DNA of 40,123 nucleotides from Sorangium cellulosum. Its GTDB lineage: Bacteria > Myxococcota_A > Polyangia > Polyangiales > Polyangiaceae. Shown here piece after piece: positions 7,515 to 17,101 of this stretch (the first letter of the stretch is position 1; each line of letters begins with the position of its first letter). The stretch covers positions 1 to 40,123 of the forward strand of contig DYPH01000045.1 in NCBI GenBank assembly GCA_020720045.1. The letters are read 5' to 3'. Made by a program: the position numbers and the translations under genes. The notes beneath the pieces were generated by a model. The model did no database searches. It saw only the letters and a program-made list of their open reading frames with translations, and had not been told where the DNA came from.

Positions 7515-9377
7515 ATGATGGCCAAGCTTCTCCGATCGTGGGTGCGCATCTGCGCAACGTTCGGACCGGGGCTCGCAATTGTGGCGATGGACGTCGCGTT
7601 TCGCGGCGAGCGAATTTCCCGCCTCGATCACGACGGAAAGCTCGCGTGGGCTTTGTCGGCGGTCGGGACGGTCGTTCTCTGGGGGGCACTGGTGACGCTT
7701 GCCGCCCGCGGTGGACGGCTTTTTCGCCTAGTGTTTCAAACACTTCTGGTTCTCTTTGCCGTCGTCGTCGTCGCCGGACAGGCGTACACCTTCGTCCGCT
7801 ACGCCGCTTACGTGAACCACCGCGCGGTGCTCGTCGGGACGAACATGCTCCCGAGCGTCGGGAGCCAGCTTTGGGCGGACCGGGCCACCGTCGGCCGCCT
7901 CATTGCGCCGGTCGTCGCGCTCGCTCTTCTCGCCCCGGCAGTCCGGCGCGCGCTACGCGACAAGAAGCGAGATTTCTTCGATAATTTGAGTGCCCGTCGT
8001 GCCGGAGACCTGCTCGTCGTCGGCCTCTTGCTGTTCGCAACCCTCGACCCGGACCACTTCGCCGAGCAGGGGGCGCCCCCGGATGTACTCTACATCCAAG
8101 CGATGGGGCAGCTCGCGAAGGCGCGCTGGGTCCATGACGAGACGGTGGAGCGACTGCATCCAGGAAAGCGGACGCCAAGGCCGATCCCTGCGCTCGCCGC
8201 GGCGCCGGCACGACCGCGTAATGTGTTGTTTGTGCTTACGGAATCGGTGCGCGCCCAGAGCGTTTGCGTCGACCCCAAGGCCCCCTGCGAGATCACGCCA
8301 TTCTCCCACCGGGCGGCCCCGGAGCGCCTCCCGCTCCTCGGCATGCGTGGCGTCGACTCGACGACCGCGATCTCCCTGGCGGTCTTCTGGTCGGGCGTCG
8401 CGCCGACCGCGTCCCGCGAGGCCTTCCACGAGATGCCGCTGCTGTGGGAGTACGCGGCGGCTGCCGGCATCGACACCGCCTATTGGACGAGCCAAAACCT
8501 CCTCTTCGGAAACTCAGGGACGTGGCTCGAAGGGGTGAAATTTCGGCACCATACGAACGCGACCACCCTCGACCCGGATGCCGATCTCGACACCGGCGCT
8601 GACGACGCGAAGCTCGTCGACAAAGTCCTCGTCGATCTCCCCGACATGCGCGAGCCTTTCTACGGCGTCGTCCATCTATCGAACACCCACTTTCCCTATT
8701 TGATCAAGGACGAACTTGCCCCCTTTCAGCCGCAAATGGAAAATAGCGGACCTGGCTATGAAATTCCGATGCGAAACCGCTACCATGACGCAATTTACGC
8801 GCAGGATTGGGCGGTCGGAAAGCTGATTGACGGCGTACGAAAATCACCATTTGGGGAGCGGACCGTCATCGTCTACCTTTCTGATCACGGCGAGCAGATG
8901 CGCGAAAAGGGGGCGGTCGGCCACACGGGGACGCTGTACGAGCAGGAACTGAGAATTCCTGCATGGATCGACGCCCCGCGCGGGACGCTGACCGACAGCG
9001 AGCACACAGCACTTACGACGCTTCGGAGCGCCCCCCTGCTCACCCTCGATGTGTTCCCGACAATGATGGATTTGCTTGGACTTTGGGATCGTCCGAAGCT
9101 TGGAAGTCTCGCCGCGGAGATTCCCGGTCAAAGCCTACTCCGTGGCGGTTCTGATCCGTTAATTGCCCGCGAAATCACCAATTGTACCGCGCTCTGGGCG
9201 TGTGCGTTCCGGAACTGGGGCGCGATTTCAGGGACACGAAAGCTGATCGCCTGCCAGGCCGACCGCGACTGGCTTTGCTACGACGTCGCCAACGACCCCG
9301 GCGAAGAGCACCCCCTCCCGAAGGAACGCTGCGCAGACCTGCTTCCGATGGCTGAGCGAACGGGGCGCCCTTTTTAG
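7515..9377 (+). CDS. Membrane sulfatase-fold protein, phosphoethanolamine/LTA-synthase-like transferase
   Basis: The protein has 620 residues. An N-terminal membrane part has hydrophobic segments around residues 12-28, 44-63, 70-90, 128-143 and 164-178. It is followed by an alkaline phosphatase/sulfatase-fold catalytic domain from about 234. The domain begins NVLFVLTESVRA (metal ligand Glu243). It has STTAISL around 282-288, matching the nucleophile Thr context of EptA/LTA-synthase-like enzymes, not a sulfatase CxPSR motif. It also carries SDHGE at 456-460 and a later His (GAVGHTGT). Such enzymes transfer phospho-alcohol groups in the periplasm, for example to lipid A. The actual substrate is unknown. 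Two adjacent ATGs (7515, 7518) are possible; the frame is open further upstream but there it is antisense to the DCC gene. Confidence 0.8.
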   Translation: MMAKLLRSWVRICATFGPGLAIVAMDVAFRGERISRLDHDGKLAWALSAVGTVVLWGALVTLAARGGRLFRLVFQTLLVLFAVVVVAGQAYTFVRYAAYVNHRAVLVGTNMLPSVGSQLWADRATVGRLIAPVVALALLAPAVRRALRDKKRDFFDNLSARRAGDLLVVGLLLFATLDPDHFAEQGAPPDVLYIQAMGQLAKARWVHDETVERLHPGKRTPRPIPALAAAPARPRNVLFVLTESVRAQSVCVDPKAPCEITPFSHRAAPERLPLLGMRGVDSTTAISLAVFWSGVAPTASREAFHEMPLLWEYAAAAGIDTAYWTSQNLLFGNSGTWLEGVKFRHHTNATTLDPDADLDTGADDAKLVDKVLVDLPDMREPFYGVVHLSNTHFPYLIKDELAPFQPQMENSGPGYEIPMRNRYHDAIYAQDWAVGKLIDGVRKSPFGERTVIVYLSDHGEQMREKGAVGHTGTLYEQELRIPAWIDAPRGTLTDSEHTALTTLRSAPLLTLDVFPTMMDLLGLWDRPKLGSLAAEIPGQSLLRGGSDPLIAREITNCTALWACAFRNWGAISGTRKLIACQADRDWLCYDVANDPGEEHPLPKERCADLLPMAERTGRPF

Positions 9378-9461
9378 CCGCCCGGAGCGCGCTAACCTGA
9401 GAAAAAGAGCGCCGATCCTGCTTCCGTCACACCGCTGCCGCGTGAGAAGGTGGCGCCGTTC

Positions 9462-12400
9462 ATGAGCGCCCCTGACGAATCGGTCCTCGACGTCACCCTC
9501 GACCTCCTCGAAGACGACGAATCGCCGCCGGCGCCGTCGGTTGCGAGCGCAAAACCGTTGCCGCCGCGACCGAAAGTCACGCTGACCGGAGCCGCCCCGC
9601 TAACCACACCGTCGCCGCGCGCCGTCGCCGTCGCCAGCGGGTCCCCTCCGCCGATCCCGGTGCGGAGTGTGAGCGTCGGGCCGGTTCGCACCGACTCCCA
9701 ATCGCGTCTGGCGGCCGCGGCCGTCGCCGAGCCTCCCCCGGCGACCGGCTCGTCCCGGGACGGCGGCTTCGACGAAGATGCGCTTGTAATTCTTGATGAA
9801 AAGCTGGCTGAGCGGGTCGCTCCTCTCGCCCTTGCCGATGACAAAGTCGGTCTCGCACGGGTCCACGTCGAACGGGCGATCCTCGCCGAGCTAGCTGACG
9901 AAGATGCAAAAGCGATCGCCCAGTTGGAGCGAGCGATCGCCGCCCAACCGGATTTCGCGATGCCACGCGGCATTTTGCGCCGGAAGATCCATAGCCGAGC
10001 ACGCCTCGGGCCGATGCTCGCCCACCTGGAGCGCGAAATTGCGCTGGCCGGCAGCGACGTTGCGGAAGCCTCCCTGCTTGCAGAACGGGCGCGGCTACTC
10101 ACGGCAAGCGGTGAGGGGCGGCCGCAGCTCCGAAAAGCGTGGGAATCTGTGCTCTTGCGCCTTCCGAATCACCCCGCGGCCCTTTCCGGGCTCGAAGGGG
10201 AACTCGAAGCGATCTGGCTTGAAAATCCGGCCTCCGGCGCCGAGGCGCTCGCCGCCCACCTCGGTCGGATGGCGGAAGCCTCGCTGGCCGACCGGGAGCT
10301 CGCCGCCTGGCTCCACGTCGAGCGGGCGCGCCTGCTCGCGAGCCTGGTGAACCAGCGCGCCGAGGCGGTCGCGGCCTTCGAGCGGGCCCTCCAGCTCGAT
10401 CCGCGCGTCGGTCCAATTCGCGCAGCATATCAGCGATTTGCGGCGGAAACCGATGACGCGGTGACCCTCGTTCGGCTCCTCGCGGAAGGGGCCGAGCGCG
10501 AGGCCGACCCGATCGCCGCCGCCGTCGCCGAATACGATGCGGCGACGATCGCGCAGGCCAAGAACCTGGGTGACGGCCTCGCCATCGCCCTTCTCGAAAG
10601 CGCCGTTCGCCGATTTGTTGGCGAAGACGGAGTACTTACCTTCGACGCGGAAGAACTCGGCCCAAGCGGGATGCTCCTGCGGTCGCTCGTCCTCGAACGG
10701 CTGCTGACCCTCTACGAACGCGACGGGCGACGGACGGAGGCGATCCACGTCCGACAGGCGCGCCTGGCGCTTGCGACGGAGCCGGCGGTCCTATCCTTCG
10801 AACACGCCACCCTCTCGGCGCTCCGGGAAGCGGCGGGCGACCGGGATGGCGCCGTCGATGAAATGCTGGCGGCCCACGCGCTTGCGCCAGAAGACGTTGT
10901 ACTTTTTGAAGAATCGGACCGTCTTCTGGCTGCGGCCGACCGCCACTTCGAGCGCATCGCTCTCGCCGAACAGGAATTCGATCGCCGCGCGGCACGCGCT
11001 CACGGGGCGCCGGAAGAGCGGGCACTCCTCGTCGTCGAAGCGGCGCGAATTGCCGAGGCGCTCGGTTACGCGGAGGGGGCACGCCGCCTTCTCGGTCTCG
11101 CCCTCGAGGCTGCGCCGACCGACAACGAGGTCCTTGCCGCGGTGGCGCTCCGTCGTGCGCCGGCCCCCTCCGACGACGCCCTCGGTCCGACGCGGGACGT
11201 AATCGACCTCTACGAGGCGGCCGCGAAGGCAGAGACCGACAACGCCCGCGCGGTCGCCCACCTGGAAAGGGTCGCCGTTCTTTGGGAAAACGTCATTGTT
11301 GACCCTGCACGAGCTGCCGACGCGTACGGCCGAATCCTGGCGCGGGAGCCGGGCCGTCGGAGCGCCATTTTTGGCTGGCAACGGACGGCGGCGCTCGCGA
11401 AAAAGCCAGCGACGGTCGCTGAGGCTCTCCTTGCCGAAGCCGACGCGACCCGCGATGATGCCGAGTCGCGCCTCCTGCGCGTTCGCGCAGCGGAAATCTT
11501 GGCCCCGCTCGACGATTCACGAGCACTTACGCTGTTGAATGAGGTCCTTGCAAAGGATCCTCGCCACGAGCGCGCCCTCCTTGCAGTGACCCGTATTCAC
11601 GCAACGGCGGGGCGCGCGAAGCCGCTTGCGCTCGCCCTGGAGGCACGGATCGCCGCCGCCCGGCCGGGGCCCGAGCGCCTCCGGGCCTACCTTCACCTCG
11701 CGCGGCTCCGTGGCCGCGAGCTTGGCGCCCGGGAAGAGGCGATCGCCGCCCTCCACGCCGCCCTCCACGAAGACCCGGATCATCCGGCGACGCTCGCCGA
11801 GTTGCTGCGGATGGAGGACGACCCGACCCGTCGGGAAAAGGAGCTGGGCGCGTTTGCGGCGCGCGGAAGAACGCCCCTTGATCGCGCACGATGGCTCCTA
11901 GAAGCGGCAGAACTTCGGGAACTTGCATTGGCTGACGACGCCGGTGCGGAACGCCACCTGCGGAAGGCGCTGGCCGAGCTCCCGGGCGATCCGTTGGTGC
12001 TCAAACGATTGGAGCGGGTGCTCGCGCGCCGGGCCTTCCGCGATCAAGGACGCGAGGGGCAGAAGCGCCCGGAAACGACGCGCGCCGGGCGTGAGCGAAT
12101 GGCTGTCTTGGCTGAAATTGCTGAAAGTTCCCGGTTTACCGCCGCCGATCGACGGGCCGCCGACCTTGGGCTCGCCGAGGCCCGCTTTGCCGCCCGCGTC
12201 GACGAAGATGCGGCGGTCGGACGACTGGAAAGCCAAGGGGATGGCCTCGCGGCGCGCCTCCTCGTGCGCCACTTTCGAACGATCAGCGCCTTCCCCAAGC
12301 TGGCGCGCGCCTACGGGATGCTCGCCGAACGGACGGCGGACGCCATCGCAAAGCGGGGGGCCCTTTGGGCGAAAGCGGCCCTCGAAGCCTGGAAAATTCC

Positions 12401-14933
12401 TAGCAATTCCGGACCATCGACGGCAACCTACCAAGAGATTCTCGCCGTCGATCCGACCGATCTCGGCGCCCTTGAGGCGGTGCTTCGGCTGGCGTTTCCA
12501 GCCGCCCGCGACGGCGACGACGGGGCCCGCTTCGCCGTGATCACCGCGCTCCGGTCGTTTACCGCCGCCGAGCTCCGCGACCGCACCGGGAACGCAGCCC
12601 ACATCGACCGCTCCGTCGTCCTTGCCGGCGAAATGCAGCTCGCGACGGCGCTTGAACGCTGGACCCCTTCGCCATCGACGAAAATGAAGCGGGAAATTGT
12701 TGAGCGCTTCGCACGTGCCCTCGACGCCGATCGACGCTCCTTGTCGGCAGCCAACGGCCTTGCGCGGGCCGCCCGGCGCTTTGGAGATCGCCCCCGGGAA
12801 ATCCTCGCGACCGAAGCGCTTGCCGAGCTCGCAACGACCGCGACCGAAGCGGCAGAACTCTACCTGCAAGCTGCACAGATCTCGCTTGCGATCGCAGCGA
12901 CTGCCTCTGCGGGCGCCGATGCGGGGACCGAGCGCGGGCTCGCACGTGGTGCAGCCCGTGGCTTTTTGGAAAAGGCGTTCGCGCGAGATCCCGACGCCCA
13001 TGCGGCGGCAGCGCTCTACCTGACGCTTTCCGAAGAAGACGGTGAAATTCGGCAACTGGTCGACCAGTTTCGCGAGCTGTTTGACCGGGCGACCCAGCCG
13101 CAGACGCGTGTCTTCGTCGGCTTTGCCGCGGCACGCCACGCGCGCGACTCTTTGCAGAATACAACAACCGCACGGGCGCTCGTCGAGAAGGTCTTGGCGC
13201 TCGCCCCCGAGAGCGACGTGGCGCTGCTCTTGCTCGCCGAATTCCTCGTCGAGGCACGCGCGTGGCCGGAGGCAACCGAGCGCCTCGAAGCGGTCGCGCG
13301 GCTCACAACCGATTCCGAACGCAAGCTCCGAGCGCTCGTCGGCCTTGCGCGCATTTATGAGACCGTCCTCCCCGCTCCCGACGAACGCGAACGGATTCTG
13401 CGGGCTCTCATCGTCGTTGAACCGCGCGAGCCGAAACATGCGAATGCGCTCGCAGCCCACCTGATCGCGCGCGCGTCGACCGCCGAGCCGACGCTTGCCG
13501 TCGCGTTGCGTCGCGAGGCAAGTCAGCTCCTGGAGAGCGTCGTGCCTCTAGCCGCCGACATGACTGGTCGCGCACGCGCGCTGGTTGCCGTCGCCAAGGG
13601 TCGAGAATTGCTTGGTGAACTGGACGCTGCCGACGCCGCCCTCGGGCAGGCGCTCGCGCTCAGCCCCGACCCCGACCGCTTTGTCGCGGGCCTCGAGACT
13701 GGCGTTCGCGACCCACAACGACTCGCCAACGTGCTCGGTGCGGCGAACCGCTTCGACGGCGCGGAAGGGCGCGAGCCGCCTGCCGAGCGGCTCCAGCGCC
13801 TCGGAATTCTCCTCCTCACTCGTTGCGGAGACGCGGCCGCGGCGATCGCCCCGCTCCGGTCTTCCCTTGCATCCCGCGCCGGCACCGGCACCGCCGACGC
13901 GCGTGCGGCGCTGGTTGAGGCCTGTGCCCGCATGCAGGCCCCCGAGCAAGCGGTCGAAGCCGGTCTCCCCCTCCTGTATCCGGCCCCCGATGGGCTCCTC
14001 GCCCTCGCCGATCCCGAAACACCACTTCGTACGCTTTCTCAAGCACTTGTCGCGATCGGTCGCACCGACGAAGCGCGCCCCCTCCGCGAAGTCCTCGGCG
14101 ACGAACTCTCCCTCCCGCGGACTCCCGCCGAACGCCCCGCAGAGGCACCTCTCCCCCGCGCCGCCCTTCACGGCCTTGTGCCTTCCCAGGAGCCGCTGCT
14201 CGCCATCATCCTCGCGATGCATGGACTCGAAACGAAGCTATTGCGCGGCGATTTGGCAGAAGTCGGCGTCGCGCCGCGGGAAAAGATCTCGGCGCGCGCC
14301 GGCCATCCGCTCCGCACAGCAATGGAGCGCCTTCTCCGCCCCTTCGGCGCGCCCCCCTTCGAGATGGTCGTTTCCGACGTGCTTGCCGCCCCGCGCGTGA
14401 TCCAACAGGATGAGACGTGGGTCCTCCTCCCGAGCCGCCTCTCCAGCGACCGCGACCCGGCAACGCTCGTCACGCTCGCGCGAGCGGCCGCCCGCATCGC
14501 CCTGGGCTACCCCTGGCTGTTTGAACTCCCGGCGGCGCGCATCGAAGCGCTGCTCGTCGCGGTCGGTCGATCGGTCGCCCCAGGCTTTGCCCGCGGCCGC
14601 ATCGACGGGATCTCCGAGCGCTTCGTCGCCGAATACGAGGCGCCGGTCGCGAAGGCGATGCCCCGTAAAATACGGAAACAACTCGAAGAAACGCTTGCCG
14701 GTGTTCCCGCGGGTGGCGACCCCTCTTCGCCGATCGATGCGACTTCGTTTGTCGATGCCCTCGTCGATGGCGAACTTCGGCTTGCGTGGTCGCTCGTCGG
14801 CGGGCTCCCCGCCTTCACCGCCGGAACGACCGCCGGGGCCCGCTTGGCCGATCCGCGCTTTCACGCCCTCGCCCGCTTTGCGGCGACCCGCGAAGGGGCC
14901 GCCTGGGCGCGGAGGCTGGGCGGCCTCGATTGA
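9462..14933 (+). CDS. Giant TPR-like helical-repeat protein
   Basis: This is a 1,823-residue protein. Residues 1-95 are acidic then Pro/Ala/Ser-rich and probably disordered. From about 110 to 1500 it consists of degenerate TPR-like helical pairs, recognisable by repeated phrases such as AIAQLERAIAAQPDFA, AVAAFERALQLDPRVG, ALTLLNEVLAKDPRH and AIAALHAALHEDPDHP. A distinct C-terminal block (about 1570-1823, starting LVPSQEPLLAIILAMHGLE) lacks these repeats and is unassigned. There is no signal peptide or membrane helix, so it is likely a cytoplasmic scaffold. Proteins of this size and type are common in Myxococcota, mostly without known function. ATG 9462 is favoured, with AGAAGG upstream; GTG 9450 is an alternative. 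Its stop abuts the stop of convergent serC. Confidence 0.85.
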   Translation: MSAPDESVLDVTLDLLEDDESPPAPSVASAKPLPPRPKVTLTGAAPLTTPSPRAVAVASGSPPPIPVRSVSVGPVRTDSQSRLAAAAVAEPPPATGSSRDGGFDEDALVILDEKLAERVAPLALADDKVGLARVHVERAILAELADEDAKAIAQLERAIAAQPDFAMPRGILRRKIHSRARLGPMLAHLEREIALAGSDVAEASLLAERARLLTASGEGRPQLRKAWESVLLRLPNHPAALSGLEGELEAIWLENPASGAEALAAHLGRMAEASLADRELAAWLHVERARLLASLVNQRAEAVAAFERALQLDPRVGPIRAAYQRFAAETDDAVTLVRLLAEGAEREADPIAAAVAEYDAATIAQAKNLGDGLAIALLESAVRRFVGEDGVLTFDAEELGPSGMLLRSLVLERLLTLYERDGRRTEAIHVRQARLALATEPAVLSFEHATLSALREAAGDRDGAVDEMLAAHALAPEDVVLFEESDRLLAAADRHFERIALAEQEFDRRAARAHGAPEERALLVVEAARIAEALGYAEGARRLLGLALEAAPTDNEVLAAVALRRAPAPSDDALGPTRDVIDLYEAAAKAETDNARAVAHLERVAVLWENVIVDPARAADAYGRILAREPGRRSAIFGWQRTAALAKKPATVAEALLAEADATRDDAESRLLRVRAAEILAPLDDSRALTLLNEVLAKDPRHERALLAVTRIHATAGRAKPLALALEARIAAARPGPERLRAYLHLARLRGRELGAREEAIAALHAALHEDPDHPATLAELLRMEDDPTRREKELGAFAARGRTPLDRARWLLEAAELRELALADDAGAERHLRKALAELPGDPLVLKRLERVLARRAFRDQGREGQKRPETTRAGRERMAVLAEIAESSRFTAADRRAADLGLAEARFAARVDEDAAVGRLESQGDGLAARLLVRHFRTISAFPKLARAYGMLAERTADAIAKRGALWAKAALEAWKIPSNSGPSTATYQEILAVDPTDLGALEAVLRLAFPAARDGDDGARFAVITALRSFTAAELRDRTGNAAHIDRSVVLAGEMQLATALERWTPSPSTKMKREIVERFARALDADRRSLSAANGLARAARRFGDRPREILATEALAELATTATEAAELYLQAAQISLAIAATASAGADAGTERGLARGAARGFLEKAFARDPDAHAAAALYLTLSEEDGEIRQLVDQFRELFDRATQPQTRVFVGFAAARHARDSLQNTTTARALVEKVLALAPESDVALLLLAEFLVEARAWPEATERLEAVARLTTDSERKLRALVGLARIYETVLPAPDERERILRALIVVEPREPKHANALAAHLIARASTAEPTLAVALRREASQLLESVVPLAADMTGRARALVAVAKGRELLGELDAADAALGQALALSPDPDRFVAGLETGVRDPQRLANVLGAANRFDGAEGREPPAERLQRLGILLLTRCGDAAAAIAPLRSSLASRAGTGTADARAALVEACARMQAPEQAVEAGLPLLYPAPDGLLALADPETPLRTLSQALVAIGRTDEARPLREVLGDELSLPRTPAERPAEAPLPRAALHGLVPSQEPLLAIILAMHGLETKLLRGDLAEVGVAPREKISARAGHPLRTAMERLLRPFGAPPFEMVVSDVLAAPRVIQQDETWVLLPSRLSSDRDPATLVTLARAAARIALGYPWLFELPAARIEALLVAVGRSVAPGFARGRIDGISERFVAEYEAPVAKAMPRKIRKQLEETLAGVPAGGDPSSPIDATSFVDALVDGELRLAWSLVGGLPAFTAGTTAGARLADPRFHALARFAATREGAAWARRLGGLD

Positions 14934-16064
14934 TCAGCCCGCTTTGCGGGCGAAGTCGTCCATGAACGCCGCGAGCGCGGAAATCCACGCAGGTTCGACG
15001 GCGTTGTACATCGACACGCGGATTCCGCCGACGCTCCGGTGCCCTTTCAAGCCGAACATCCCTTCCTTTTCTGCCGCAGCAACAAAGGCATTTTCGAGCG
15101 CTTCCGTCGGCAGGCGAAAGACGGCGTTCATCACGCTTCGGGAGGTCTTCTCAACGGGGGCTCGGTAGAACTCGGCGGCCCGATCGATCGCCGCATAGAG
15201 CGTCGTCGCTTTTCCGTGATTCCGCGCTTCCATCGCCGGTAGACCGCCGAGGTCACCGACCCACGAGAGCACATTTCGTGCAAGATACACGGAAAGAGTA
15301 GCCGGTGTATTGTACAGCGAATCGTTCTTTGCCTGGACCGCGTAGGAGAAGATGTTCGGCAGGTGCGTCACGGCGCGGGCGAGGAAGTCTTTGCGCACGA
15401 GCACAACCACAAGTCCCGACGGGCCAAGGTTCTTTTGGGCGCCGGCGTAGACGAGCGAGAACGGGGAAAGATCGGTCGGCGCGGCGAGAAAATCGCTCGA
15501 AACGTCGCAAACGACGGGGACCGCGCCTGCGTCGAACCATCGACCGGGAACGTGCCCAAACTGGACGCCGTGCACCGTTTCATTCGATGTACAATGCACG
15601 TAAGAAGCCCCCGGGTCGACGGTGACCTCCTCCGGGCGGACGACACGAGTGTAGCCTGCACCCAGGTGGGCGACGGCCCCGGGCCCGGTGCCCGAAGTCC
15701 CCGCAACGCGGGCGCGCCCGCCCACCATTCGACGCGCTTCTGCGAGCGCGTGCTCCCCCCAGGTTCCGGTCAGCACGTAATCTGCGCGTGCCTCCGGCCC
15801 GAGGAAATTCATCGGGATCTGGGCAAACTGCGCCGACGCGCCCCCCTGCAAAAGGAGCACCTCCCAGGATTCATCGAGGCCGAGAAGGCTGGTGAGAAGC
15901 GCCTTTATCTCTGCGTGCAAGGCCGAGTAGGCCTTGCCGCGGTGACTGTGCTCGCAAATGCCCATCCCGGTGCCGTCAAAATCGAGGAGATCCTCTTGTG
16001 CGCGCTCCAGGGCCGCGAGAGGGAGGGTTCCGGGGCCTGCGCCGAAGTTCATGACTCGTGCCAT
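14934..16064 (-). CDS. serC: Phosphoserine aminotransferase
   Basis: SerC makes 3-phosphoserine from 3-phosphohydroxypyruvate and glutamate in serine synthesis, using pyridoxal phosphate; it can also act in pyridoxine synthesis. The 376-residue protein is full length. It shows the opening MNFGAGPGTLP, the SHRGKAY substrate region at 40-46, LLQGGASAQF at 71-80, HCTSNETVHG around 157-166 and the PLP lysine Lys211 in AGAQKNLGPSG. No serA or serB lies beside it. Its stop codon and the stop of the giant TPR gene lie back to back in the palindrome TGATCA, leaving no room for a terminator between them. The start ATG has AAAGGG seven bases upstream. Confidence 0.96.
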   Translation of the reverse strand: MARVMNFGAGPGTLPLAALERAQEDLLDFDGTGMGICEHSHRGKAYSALHAEIKALLTSLLGLDESWEVLLLQGGASAQFAQIPMNFLGPEARADYVLTGTWGEHALAEARRMVGGRARVAGTSGTGPGAVAHLGAGYTRVVRPEEVTVDPGASYVHCTSNETVHGVQFGHVPGRWFDAGAVPVVCDVSSDFLAAPTDLSPFSLVYAGAQKNLGPSGLVVVLVRKDFLARAVTHLPNIFSYAVQAKNDSLYNTPATLSVYLARNVLSWVGDLGGLPAMEARNHGKATTLYAAIDRAAEFYRAPVEKTSRSVMNAVFRLPTEALENAFVAAAEKEGMFGLKGHRSVGGIRVSMYNAVEPAWISALAAFMDDFARKAG

Positions 16065-16147
16065 GGGCCCTTTCGCTAGCGCGCAATGGCGGGTCGTGGG
16101 GCCGATTTTCCACCAATAGTGGCGCCGATTCGGCAGAGTCCCCCGCG

Positions 16148-16777
16148 ATGCTCGCCCTCTCTATTCCCGCCGACACCACCCCCGAATCGCTGATCCGCGA
16201 CGTCCTCCCCCGGGAGCACAAAGCGCATGTCCCTGCCGGAACGCGTGGAAAATCGAGGATCGGCGTCACGATCGACCGTGCCTCCTGGGCGCTTTCCGTC
16301 GATGGGATCTCGGCGACGGCAACCGAGGACCGCGACCTCGACGGCTGCGACTTCCGCCTGCACACCACGCGGGCCGCCGCGCTCGCCTTCATCGCCGACT
16401 GGCTCGGCCCCAAGACGCTTCTCCCGACGGCACTCCCCACCGGTGATCTCCCCCGCGTGCCGACCGATCCGCGCATCCTCGCACGGGTGACCGCCGTAAC
16501 TGGGAGCCTCGAACTCGCGCTCCGCGACCTCGACATCGGCGGAAAGAAGACGCGCGTTTCTATTGTAATTGCGGCAGGTTCGGCGACGAAGAAGAAGTAT
16601 TTCTACGAGGAGCCCGATGCGGTCGTCGAGACCTCTGTTGCAACCTACAAGCGAATTCTCGCGGGGAAGCTCACGCCGGACGCGGCCCTCGCCGATGGCG
16701 ACGTGACGGTCAGCGGCAAGAAGCTCGTAGCGATGCAATACGCCTTCGCCGTCGCCCCCTTCCAACCGAAAGCTTGA
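16148..16777 (+). CDS. SCP2-like (sterol carrier fold) domain protein
   Basis: This is a 209-residue protein. Its C-terminal stretch, about residues 160-205, is characteristic of the SCP2 lipid-binding fold: ATYKRILAGKLTPDAALADG followed by a strand and helix ending near KKLVAMQYAF. The N-terminal half has no family that I can name; it contains a short region rich in charged residues (ATATEDRDLDGCDFRLHTT). SCP2-like domains bind hydrophobic ligands, and in bacteria they also occur as accessory domains in quinone biosynthesis. No partner gene here settles the role. The start is uncertain: the frame is open back to 16058, but ATG 16148 clears the divergent serC start. It is followed after six bases by a small lipoprotein gene. 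Confidence 0.65.
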   Translation: MLALSIPADTTPESLIRDVLPREHKAHVPAGTRGKSRIGVTIDRASWALSVDGISATATEDRDLDGCDFRLHTTRAAALAFIADWLGPKTLLPTALPTGDLPRVPTDPRILARVTAVTGSLELALRDLDIGGKKTRVSIVIAAGSATKKKYFYEEPDAVVETSVATYKRILAGKLTPDAALADGDVTVSGKKLVAMQYAFAVAPFQPKA

Positions 16778-16783
16778 ACCGGC

Positions 16784-17101
16784 GTGGCGAAGCTTGCGGG
16801 GCTCCTCCTGATTCTTGCGGTAAGCGCTGCGCTTGCGACCGGCTGCCGAAAACCGAGCGAAAACGATTGCCAGGAGGTGGTCGACCGCTACCTCGCTATG
16901 ACGACCGCCGATCCTCCAAAGAGCCGCGACCTTGAGGCGCCCGCGAAAGAGGCGCTCCGGGCGGCGGTAATTGCGCGACGGAAAGCGGACGACTCCTACA
17001 CACAAGCGCGACGGCGCTGCGTCGACGAACTCTCGGCCTCCGAAATCGAATGTCTCAAACAGGCTCCAAATGCCGATCTCTGGGAAGCGTGCATCGAATG
17101 A
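16784..17101 (+). CDS. Small lipoprotein of unknown function
   Basis: This is a 105-residue protein with a GTG start six bases after the previous stop. The signal peptide (residues 1-20) ends in the lipobox LATGC with the lipidated Cys21. The mature part is charged and helical and contains three further cysteines (Cys29, one in RRRCVDEL and one in IECLKQ) plus a last one in EACIE, which could form disulfides in the periplasm. No known domain is visible. Its stop overlaps the next start (ATGA), so the two lipoprotein genes are probably translated together. Confidence 0.7.
   Translation: MAKLAGLLLILAVSAALATGCRKPSENDCQEVVDRYLAMTTADPPKSRDLEAPAKEALRAAVIARRKADDSYTQARRRCVDELSASEIECLKQAPNADLWEACIE

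Noticed and set aside
9360-9380. GGGCGCCC followed by five T at the end of the sulfatase-like gene as a terminator
   Set aside because: The palindrome leaves no proper loop (three pairs at best), so an intrinsic terminator is unlikely.
11898-13460. 520-codon minus-strand frame inside the giant TPR gene
   Set aside because: No domain, no plausible start signal, and the TPR frame on the other strand is continuous with clear repeats.
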